Source: Arthonia radiata (taxonomy: Eukaryota > Ascomycota > Arthoniomycetes > Arthoniales > Arthoniaceae). From it: 64,000 nt of DNA. Position numbers and translations under genes: made by a program. The stretch is from assembly GCA_002989075.1 (NCBI GenBank), contig PSQN01000002.1:1318097-1382096 (forward strand). Direction: 5' to 3'. Below the pieces are notes generated by a model that was given only the letters and a program-made list of their open reading frames with translations, ran no database searches and was not told the DNA's origin. Of this stretch, positions 56,394 to 64,000 are shown piece by piece (the first letter of the stretch is position 1; every line of letters begins with the position of its first letter).

Positions 56394-58277
56394 TTATTCA
56401 CCGGCATCACGACGTCGAACTTTACCCTCGCCCTGCGTATCATCCTTTCCACCCTTGCACTCATCACACGCCCCCCCCTCAACACCAACACCCGGAAACA
56501 CATCATCCGAGCCACAAGAATTGCACCTCTTCCTCTTGCCCAACTCCGCCAATCGCGCAGGACTGACGGGAGGAGATTTCTGGACGGCAGGAGAGTTCTC
56601 GACACCAGAAAGTCTCCTCACAACAGGCGAAATCCCACCCGCAGACTCCTCAACCGTAGTCTTCGCAAGGAACTGAAAAGCCTTCCCCATTTTCTCCTCC
56701 TGTCCAGGCGGGCCTCTGCTGGTCCAGATGGCTGAAGGTCTGTTGTCGCCTGGCGAAGCCGGCCCGGGGACTTTGTACACCACCGTACCGTCTCTGCTAG
56801 GTGGCTCTGAGCTCTGAACGGCGCCGTAGGGTGCAGGCTGTTCGCGTATTTGGCCCTCCTTCAAGGGGCTTGGTGGTTGAGGTATGTTCGGGTTGTGTTT
56901 GTCGTCAAGGGTGCCTTGCAAAGTGAGTCTGTTTGAGGTGTAGGCTGGGGGAAGGGCGCCAGGATGCTTGACTGAGGGTGCTGTCGCCCCACTCTCGTCC
57001 TGGAGCGGTGTTGTGGTCCCCTGATCCATTGGACAAGCATTACTGCTGATCGGCTCACGAGCAAGTTCCTCGTCAATCTCAAGTGCTTCGTCGCATGTCT
57101 TTCTCCGCTCGTAGGCAGGCCGCTCAAATGGATCAATCGGCTTCTTGACGGGTGTGGTCGACTCGCCACAGCTCGCTAGGACTCGAGCAACTCGCTCATC
57201 GACTGCGCCGTGGCTGATTCCGAAACGACGCGGAATACTCGCTGTCGCGCCTTCAGCGGAAGTCACTTCGGCTGGGGTGCTCATACCGTGCGTGTCTTCG
57301 GTCAGTGACTTCCACTTATCAAAAGATGCTTTCGAAACTGAAAATTCTGTGCTCAAGAGGTGCTGCTCTCCTGGATGGTAGGCTGGTGGGTCATCTAACG
57401 GTTCTGACTCCGGAGGGACACCACTTCTTGATCCGATACTGTCCGAAACCTCTCTTTGCTTACCGAATGCGACTGACTGCTCAGATTGTGGGATCGCGTT
57501 TGTCAAATGCTCTTTCATAGCAATTGGAAGTCCTTGGTCTACCGCTGAAGGGTGTCGTATAGGCACAGAAGGACCGGGCGCCTCTTCAAGGATGCCTGGA
57601 CGACCTTCTTCTTCCCTTCGAAGCTGAGCATATTTGTACCAGGCTCGTGGGGTAGCCGCAATATCAAGAGGGTCCACGGGCTCGCCGCTGTCGGAATAGT
57701 ACCGGCGAAGCACACCAACGGGGTCGTGTTCTTCGGGTGGTGGAGCCCCAGCGCGTCGTGGCCGTCGACGAGGTGCTTGTTCCGGATCGGGCAGATCCTG
57801 TTCAGTGGGAAATGATGCTCGCTTGCGCTTTCGAGGCTTCGTCTTTCGAGCCGCGCTGGCAGTGGTGCGTAAAGGGTCGTTGGGTGGAGCAAAGGGTCCC
57901 TGCTGCTTCGGCTGGTACTGAGGATATGAGTTGAGATCGACTTCTGGTGTGTTGTTCGTTTCCTGCTTGAGATTTGGCTTCGGTTCTATGTCCTGTCCTT
58001 CGTGTTCTTGCTTGATGATGGACTCTTCCTTCAGCCCAGGATCGCGATTGACTTTGTATTCCTGCTTTACGCCAGACTCCTGTTTGATATGGTGTGCCAG
58101 GTTGACATCTTGCGTTTGCTGGACTCCCAGCCCTGGCTTGATGTCCAGCTGCGGTGTTTGAATGTCAGGCTCATTTTTGACGTTATGTTGCTCCGCTTTC
58201 GGATTCGTATCTGTCTCGCTTTTGACGGTGAATTGTTGATTTGCGTCTGGATCACATCCGTGCTTCACGTCTGCCAT
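56394..58277 (-). CDS. Nuclear-type disordered protein with seven sumoylation motifs
   Basis: Single exon, 627 aa. I do not recognise the family. The first 106 residues contain seven psi-K-x-E sumoylation consensus sites (Lys 19, 34, 65, 71, 83, 89, 104; e.g. VKSE, VKNE, IKQE, VKQE, LKEE, LKQE). Next is a strongly basic segment (RKTKPRKRKRASF, RRRPRRAG) suitable as a nuclear localisation signal, then AWYKYAQLRREEE, a Pro/Ser-rich middle with repeated DPFERPAYERRK- and PPAYTS-type strings, and a C-terminal RCNSCGSDD...CDEC, a possible small zinc ribbon with two CxxC pairs. The composition suggests a chromatin- or transcription-associated protein modified by SUMO; this is inference. Confidence 0.65.
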   Translation of the reverse strand: MADVKHGCDPDANQQFTVKSETDTNPKAEQHNVKNEPDIQTPQLDIKPGLGVQQTQDVNLAHHIKQESGVKQEYKVNRDPGLKEESIIKQEHEGQDIEPKPNLKQETNNTPEVDLNSYPQYQPKQQGPFAPPNDPLRTTASAARKTKPRKRKRASFPTEQDLPDPEQAPRRRPRRAGAPPPEEHDPVGVLRRYYSDSGEPVDPLDIAATPRAWYKYAQLRREEEGRPGILEEAPGPSVPIRHPSAVDQGLPIAMKEHLTNAIPQSEQSVAFGKQREVSDSIGSRSGVPPESEPLDDPPAYHPGEQHLLSTEFSVSKASFDKWKSLTEDTHGMSTPAEVTSAEGATASIPRRFGISHGAVDERVARVLASCGESTTPVKKPIDPFERPAYERRKTCDEALEIDEELAREPISSNACPMDQGTTTPLQDESGATAPSVKHPGALPPAYTSNRLTLQGTLDDKHNPNIPQPPSPLKEGQIREQPAPYGAVQSSEPPSRDGTVVYKVPGPASPGDNRPSAIWTSRGPPGQEEKMGKAFQFLAKTTVEESAGGISPVVRRLSGVENSPAVQKSPPVSPARLAELGKRKRCNSCGSDDVFPGVGVEGGACDECKGGKDDTQGEGKVRRRDAGE

Positions 58278-58977
58278 GGTTGGGTCTGGTGTTCACTGCT
58301 GGTGCAAGGGCCAGACGGTTTGAGCGGAAAAGGTAGGAATGAACACGCAAGGGTGATGTGCCCACAGATGGCTACTTATGCACGTAACGAGATATGAAGC
58401 ATGCTGGAGGCAAGATGAACATGTTGAAAGTGAGGGAAGCAGGACGAGATGCCTACGTAACGGTTCTGGCAAGTGCAGCGATTTTGGTGGAAGGCGCGAC
58501 GGCTCCATTCTGCTCTATTTTTGGTTTATAGTGAATTTCGCTGCAAGCTCTCAAACTCAAGTAATACGCTCACGACCGTCTGCTTTGCTTACAAGTTGTG
58601 CAAACCGCTGCACTAGATATGAAGGATGAAGGCGTTAATGCTGGCCATGGTTACCGCGTCAAAGGTCACCTGATGTGTTCGATATCGGCTCGGTCATGAC
58701 GGGATTGGTACCTGTTCAGCCACTTAGTAAATACATGATCACCTAGGAAGCGAAAGGATGGCAGGCTGTTTTAAGCAGATGCAAAATGGGACGAGTTCGA
58801 GGGACGTCACCTTTGCTGGGGCGGAGAGAGTGCAGAAAGATGATCGTGGCATACTGATGCTCGACTGTGGTCACAAGCTGGCTGTCATACTATTCTAACA
58901 TAGCACCCGCATCTTCGTCGATTCATGATCGGACCTAGCTTTTGCGATCTCATATTCCATTCCATACATCGAACAAC
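58278..58977. other. Divergent intergenic region, 0.7 kb
   Basis: Between the start codons of the SUMO-motif protein gene and rsm10; presumably a shared promoter region. No other feature seen. Confidence 0.4.
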
Positions 58978-60227
58978 ATGGCCAGCCCCGGTCGCTCTTT
59001 GAGCGCACAATGCTGGCGCTGCGCGTCTCGCTCGACTACTACACAGCCCTGGAGATCTGGCTGCTCCCATCCCCAGACGCAAGCCCAACCCGCCCCGCCT
59101 ACACCACCGCACCGCGCACCCTTCACAACCACTGCTTGCCGCCGCCAATCCGAGCAAACACCGCAACCTCCCATCGACCCCGTCGGCCAGCGCCAACCTC
59201 CTAGCTCCCTCACTTTTGCACCTCAATTCCAAACCAACGCCTCAAACCCCACTGAGCTCACGAATTCCTACGACACCTCTATCGACGGCCAGCCGGACAT
59301 CAAGCGCAAGATTGAACATGAGCTCTTTAAACTCGCTGAGTATGTCTTCATTCAATGCCCTTCTATCCTTTGCATCCTTGCAATCCACTCTACACACCCT
59401 CTCATTGCTCCCCTCCTCATACCACAATCCACTAACGCACCCCCAGATCCCGCAACATCCCCCTCCCCCCCTCTCTAACCTCCCACCCCCTCAACCCCTC
59501 CTCCCCGCGCCTTCCCCGCCCCGTCCAATCCCTCTATCTCGCCCCGCTGAAACGCCCCCCAACCCACAACATCCCCACCGCGACCCTCCAGCTCCGCTCC
59601 TACTCCGCGCGCAACCTCGAGACCATGGCCGACTTCGCATTACGCGCAGCCTACTACCTCAACCTCCCCGCCAAGGGGCCCGTCCCCTTGCCCCGGATCA
59701 CGGAGCGCTGGGCCGTACCCAAGAGTGTGTTCGTGCACAAGAAGGCGCAGGAGAACTGGGAGCGCGTGACGATGCGAAGAATGATACAGATTGTGGATGG
59801 GGAGGCGGGCGCTGTGCAGAGGTGGTTGGCGTTTGTAAGGAAGTGGGCGTGGTATGGTGTGGGGATGAAGGCGAATGTGTGGGAGTATGAGAGTTTGCCG
59901 GAGGTGTTGGGGAAGGAGGGGAGGGAGGGGAGGCAGAAGGAACAGGTGGAACGGGGAATGGAGAGTGTGGATTGGAGTTTGTTTGGAAGGAAGGAGGGAG
60001 TGGAGGGTGAGGGCGAGGTTGCAAAGGCTCTAGAGAAGGAGGGGTTCGGGGAGGCGGTGGTGGGAGAGGCGTTGAAGGCGCTTGGGGAAGGTGGTGGTGC
60101 TTACAGTGCGCAGCGGTTGAAAGAGGGGAAGAAGGTGCGGAGGACGATGGATGAAGAGGGTGATGTTGGGGCGTTTATAAGGGAGCAAGCGGATTTGGCG
60201 AGGGTGCATCATGAGCGGGAGCATTGA
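58978..60227 (+). CDS. rsm10: Mitochondrial small ribosomal subunit protein uS10m (Rsm10)
   Basis: Two exons, 58978-59339 and 59447-60227, give 380 aa. The N-terminus is basic, Ser/Thr/Pro-rich and lacks acidic residues, as for mitochondrial import. The exon junction reads KLAE|SRNIPLPPSLTSHPLNP, leading into the S10 fold: VQSLYLAPLKRPP, LQLRSYSARNLETMADFALRAAYYLNLP, PLPRITERWAVPKSVFVHKKAQENWERVTMRR. These match fungal mitochondrial S10. The C-terminal 150 residues form a Glu/Lys/Gly-rich extension with WAFVRKWAWYG-like hydrophobic patch, typical of the fungal proteins. It functions in the mitochondrial ribosome. Confidence 0.92.
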
Positions 60228-60446
60228 CGGGTGTGAAGTGTACAGACATAGAGTGTACAGTAAGCATGCAACGGAACGGCTCCCTTACACTTTCCCAAAC
60301 CTAGGACTGGAAGCCATTTGCTGCGTCGAGATCAATGACAGCGAGGAAGCTGAAAGATGAAGAACGCAGAAGTTCAGAGGTTCGTGAGATGCGAGGACCA
60401 TATCCCGCCTGTTCATCAAAGTCTATACAACTGTTCATCAACCGGT
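60228..60446. other. Short spacer between convergent genes
   Basis: Separates the stops of rsm10 and dgk1. Nothing seen. Confidence 0.4.
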
Positions 60447-61616
60447 CTAAGCACCGCCAAACACCCTCAGAAACCCCACCAGCCCAATGCCACATAAAAT
60501 AGGTATCGTTACATTGTCATCCAAACCACCCACATCCATCGCCTCCGCCAGACTCGTAATCAAGCCCGCAACAACACTCATTACCCCCACCGCCACTCCA
60601 CCACCAACCTCCCCCTCCCCCTCCTTCCACCCCAACAAACTCCTCGCCTGCTCCGGCAGCCCCAGCCTCCCATTGAACGCGAACGCCTCCCGCCCCTGAC
60701 TGACCGTACTCGTCCCCTCACACCACGGCGCCCACACCCCCCAAAACAACCCCGCCGCCCCCACGCCCACCGCGAACGCCGCCAGACTCCCCGCTAAACT
60801 CTTGCCCCGTCTGACTTTGGGTGTATACCGCCCCAACCACCGCCCGACTGTGGACGCAGCAGTATCGCACCAGCTCAGCAGCACAATACTCATGACCCCC
60901 ACGTCCTTCGGGAAGAACCTGAGCGCCGCCCACGCGCCGAGTAAATACCATATCACCCCATTATACTGATCGTGCACCTCCCCCTCCCTCATAAACGCGC
61001 CCAGCACGCGCACGTAAAACCGGTTGAACGGCGGCCAGTTGTGCCTCAGCACATCCGTGCTCGCGATCGGTATCAATAGATATAAAAGTGGAGGGTGGAT
61101 ATCCGCAGTCTGGTACCCGCGCGCGTACAACCCTAGCGTCACGAATCCGATGGAGACGTGTAGGATCTTGCGCGGTATCTCGTGCTTGTGGATGAGGCGG
61201 CGCCAGTTTTTGTGGAGGGGGATTAGGCCGAGCGGGGAGGGCGAGCGGGAGGACCAGGGGGAGGCCGACCAAGGGGTGAGGTAGCCGTTTGGTTGGGCGG
61301 CGATGCCGTTTTGGTTTGGAGATTTCGGAGCGCCGTTGGGCGTGGGGAGGGTGTCGGGGGTCTTTGGAGGGCGGTTTGTACGGGCGCTTCGGCGTGCGGC
61401 GGCGGAGCGAGAGCGCGAGCGGGAGCGGCGTTCTGCGTCTGAGGGGGAGGTCGAGGAGGAAGGTGGGGAGGGAGAGGTGAGGGGCGCGGGTGCGCCGGAG
61501 CGTTTGGTGCTGCTGCGGGTTGTGGGTGGGAAGTAGGATTCCGCGGAGGAGTCGCCGGCGCTGGGGGTCGGGGAGATGACGCCAGGGGTTGTGGGAATGG
61601 AGGCGCGGGTGGTCAT
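60447..61616 (-). CDS. dgk1: CTP-dependent diacylglycerol kinase Dgk1
   Basis: Single exon, 389 aa from the ATG at 61616 (the frame is open 38 codons further without another ATG). The first 120 residues are Ser/Pro/Arg-rich and disordered, including an RSRSRSRSAAARRSAR stretch. The rest is a multi-pass CTP-transferase-like domain: HKNWRRLIHKHEIPRKILHVSIGFVTLGLY, FNRFYVRVLGAFMRE, NGVIWYLLGAW, the conserved LSWCDTAASTVGRWLGRYTPKVRRGKSLAGSLAAF and LAEAMDVGGLDDNVTIPIL. This is the Dgk1/dolichol-kinase-like pattern of the ER and nuclear envelope enzyme that makes phosphatidate from diacylglycerol with CTP. Length is larger than the yeast protein because of the N-terminal extension. Confidence 0.9.
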   Translation of the reverse strand: MTTRASIPTTPGVISPTPSAGDSSAESYFPPTTRSSTKRSGAPAPLTSPSPPSSSTSPSDAERRSRSRSRSAAARRSARTNRPPKTPDTLPTPNGAPKSPNQNGIAAQPNGYLTPWSASPWSSRSPSPLGLIPLHKNWRRLIHKHEIPRKILHVSIGFVTLGLYARGYQTADIHPPLLYLLIPIASTDVLRHNWPPFNRFYVRVLGAFMREGEVHDQYNGVIWYLLGAWAALRFFPKDVGVMSIVLLSWCDTAASTVGRWLGRYTPKVRRGKSLAGSLAAFAVGVGAAGLFWGVWAPWCEGTSTVSQGREAFAFNGRLGLPEQARSLLGWKEGEGEVGGGVAVGVMSVVAGLITSLAEAMDVGGLDDNVTIPILCGIGLVGFLRVFGGA

Positions 61617-62536
61617 TGAGATTGTCGTGTGGTGTGCATTGGATAGAAATAATAGGTGAGCTGAGGGATTTGAGAGTGAAATGTAGGTCGGGGAAGAAAG
61701 TTGGAGTCGGCGGACGTCATGCGGTCGCATGTGCTTACTGTCAGACTCGACGGCAAGACATGCTTGGCGTTTCCCTAATTATTCTTTTACTCCGACCGCG
61801 AGGCCTTGGCACAGGGCTCTTTTTTCTCTTGAAGTACTTTGATATTTGATTACAAGGCTGTTGCTAATTACTGCTCAGTATCATCAACTGTTGGGAAGAT
61901 TTCAGCCGCCAGCTGAGCTTCCACCGAGCTCGTAACTCCTATGTCGAGGAATCAGCGTGAGCATATGAGAGCTCGAATGATTTCTTCCGATCACCAGACA
62001 CGGCTGCATCGGTCCGGAAATGTGGTGTACTCATCTCCAATTGCTGGAGAGACCCGATTGAATGGTCTCTGGGACTGCCATGCACGGTATCCCTGCGACT
62101 CCGAGCTGCAGGCAGCCTCGCACCTCAGCCTCCTTCTGCATGGTTGCCTGACGCTTTGATAATGTCGGAATGCACCACTGTCTCAATGATTGCTTTGATA
62201 AGCTTTTCAACTTGTGCAGATACCGTTCAGAAAAATCATAGTCAGGTCAAAGGTACTGACACGGCCATGGGCGAGCATCAGGCATGTCAACAACGAGTCT
62301 AAGAAAGCCGCCTTTTGTTTATGTAGATGGCCCATGGACAGCGACAAAATGCGTGAAAGTTGTCCGACCACTGACTCAGAAGCTGTTCGAGCTCGAAGGA
62401 AGTCTGGCCTCGACAGGCGGCTACACGGAATGTAGGGGTTGGAGGGCCGCAGCGCATCATACCAGAAGAGCCATCATCGTAATCTCCGAGTTCCAACAGC
62501 TACCGAGAGTGACCGACGACGAAACAGTTCAATTCG
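61617..62536. other. Divergent intergenic region, 0.9 kb
   Basis: Promoter sides of dgk1 and the hypothetical gene starting at 62537. Short frames only. Confidence 0.4.
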
Positions 62537-63886
62537 ATGGCTCCAAAACGCTGTTCTCCTTGTGCCTTAAAAAGCTACCGCATCAGGCTGCGGACGATGT
62601 TCGACAACGCCGACGATGATGTTGATGCCACGCTTGAGATTTTCCAAGTTCTCGAAGATTACGGTGCGCCTGGTCAAAATGGATGGGCACCGCTTCGCAA
62701 CGCTGCCAGAGCTTATGGAGAGTTCGTCATGCGAGACTCGCTTCGAAGAGGGCTTCTAGATCCAGAAGACGCTCAAGTAGTCTTCGGACACGTTTTGGGC
62801 GATGAGTATCCTGAGATCAGACTGCGGCTCCAAGCGACATGGCTCAAAGCTCAACATCTGGAACCTTCTACAGTGAAAAGCTGCCATGAGTCTGAAGCCG
62901 AGACTTTGGGGACGATGCTGATTGAGAGCTTTCGCAGACTTGATGATGATGTCTCCAGTTCGACGATTGAGCAGGAGCGGCTGGACATCATAATGACCTG
63001 CAAGACAGCATCTGCGTCAATTCTGGAGTGTCACGAAGCTCGCGAAACCCTTTCCGGAGCACTGTGGCGGTTGGCTACCCCAATATCAGAGTCCGTGCAC
63101 TCAGTTGCAATGCTGACAGCCTCATCACTAGTCGAACATGTGCTGCTCTGCTGCTGCGGCGTGAATCCGACATCAAGTGATCAGCTTCACTGCGCACGCG
63201 ATAAATTCCAATCTCAGGATGTCTATCGATGCGTGGCATACGACCCGGCCAAATGCACAATCGCTCAGTGTCACCCTGACAGTGGGCTCTCTTCTATCAC
63301 AGACACTACGGCCGCAGACATCTGCACCTGGGTTCTGTTCAAAGCTTACGCTCAATCCAGCGAAACTGAGCTTCTGTCCACATTGCATGCTGCCGCCCTG
63401 GGCATCATGCGAGCTTTCACAAACCTGGAATTTCTGGATGCTTGCCGAGCGTCGGGAAAAACTGTGCCTGCGGCTCTCGTACTCGTGACAGAGGTGGCAC
63501 TCGAATTGCGTGCTCGTAATCCGTATCAGCCTAACCTTGGCGATGTGTCGATCCAGCTCAGGTCACTATTCATCAACCAACTCCTTCGAGGGCGTCCGGA
63601 AACAATTGAACTCGGAATCAGCACAATAGATTCCGTCATCATAGCCGCCGTTTCCAGAATCGAACAGCAGGCTGATGGTGGTGGGTTTCCAATGGTCAAG
63701 GCCGTCTGCGATTCCTTAGCGAGCTACGGCCCAGCTGTTGCAACATTGTATCGAGCTCGAACCATCATACGCCTCCTTCCGCTCGCAATCTCGAGAGCTT
63801 GGGCAAAGCAGATTCCGGACGCGAGCCACGATGAGTATGCCAACAACATCGAATCAGCAATGTCGGCACAGTATCTCAAAGAATGA
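62537..63886 (+). CDS. Hypothetical protein, 449 aa
   Basis: Single exon with an ATG at 62537 and stop at 63884-63886. I do not recognise it. The sequence is of globular composition and appears largely alpha-helical. It has no signal peptide or membrane span. Cys residues are scattered (CSPCALKSYRIR at the start and VLLCCCGVN near residue 205) without a clear zinc motif. The N-terminal CSPC followed by basic residues recalls the first part of fungal Zn2Cys6 clusters (C-x2-C-x6-C), but the remaining Cys residues are missing. A helical-rich middle-homology-like region would fit a fungal transcription factor that has lost its finger, but this is speculative. Confidence 0.6.
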   Translation: MAPKRCSPCALKSYRIRLRTMFDNADDDVDATLEIFQVLEDYGAPGQNGWAPLRNAARAYGEFVMRDSLRRGLLDPEDAQVVFGHVLGDEYPEIRLRLQATWLKAQHLEPSTVKSCHESEAETLGTMLIESFRRLDDDVSSSTIEQERLDIIMTCKTASASILECHEARETLSGALWRLATPISESVHSVAMLTASSLVEHVLLCCCGVNPTSSDQLHCARDKFQSQDVYRCVAYDPAKCTIAQCHPDSGLSSITDTTAADICTWVLFKAYAQSSETELLSTLHAAALGIMRAFTNLEFLDACRASGKTVPAALVLVTEVALELRARNPYQPNLGDVSIQLRSLFINQLLRGRPETIELGISTIDSVIIAAVSRIEQQADGGGFPMVKAVCDSLASYGPAVATLYRARTIIRLLPLAISRAWAKQIPDASHDEYANNIESAMSAQYLKE

Positions 63887-64000
63887 TGGACTAGAAATAA
63901 GCGAACATAATCCATGCTAAATGACTAAACTGTCGTTCACTGGGCCGGGCTACTGGACACTGGGGCTTAGAAGCGCTGTCAAGTCGTTATAGAGGCTGCT
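63887..64000. other. Window end, 3' flank
   Basis: Short flank after the hypothetical gene; nothing seen. Confidence 0.4.

Overview
The window is nuclear DNA of a filamentous ascomycete, most likely a dothideomycete. Protein genes are split by many short introns (mostly 36-70 nt, GT-AG, CTRAC-type branch sites), there are no operons, and the gene families are filamentous-fungal (PH-CRIB Cla4 kinase, DUF6536 membrane protein, Kex2-type repeat precursor, pRiA4b-like protein with a MYND finger). Intron-exon structures given here were rebuilt by hand from splice consensus and reading-frame continuity; no alignment or transcript data were available.

Layout. 0.5-5.1 kb: a low-complexity protein with RNA polymerase II CTD-like repeats and an unrecognised four-exon gene. 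6.7-10.4 kb: a broken DUF6536-type membrane protein gene followed by a start-less membrane ORF. 11.3-19.2 kb: secreted products (a Ser/Thr-rich wall-type protein, an M35-like zinc endopeptidase, an S10 serine carboxypeptidase). 20.1-24.7 kb: a flavin monooxygenase and a family 2 glycosyltransferase. 27.3-36.3 kb: three same-strand genes of Cdc42/actin biology (CRIB protein, alpha-actinin, Cla4 kinase).

38.4-46 kb: five small two-exon minus-strand genes that look like one diverged family, two of them inside an evident segmental duplication. 46.5-53 kb: housekeeping block (Spb4 helicase, an intron-containing tRNA-Leu, Deg1/Pus3 pseudouridine synthase, the Gpi15/PIG-H subunit, and a MYND plus pRiA4b-type protein). 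53.2-56.2 kb: a long secreted precursor with two families of Kex2-bounded repeats; the assembly has a one-base N inside this repeat. 56.4-64 kb: an acidic/proline-rich nuclear-type protein with seven sumoylation-consensus sites, mitochondrial ribosomal uS10m (Rsm10), CTP-dependent diacylglycerol kinase Dgk1, and an unrecognised 449-residue protein.

The strongest candidates for undescribed biology are the Kex2-repeat precursor (with X-Ala/X-Pro dipeptide trains before short Trp-Trp peptides), the small-gene array at 38-46 kb, and a ~120-bp inverted-repeat element present in an intron at 22 kb and between genes at 40.9 kb.
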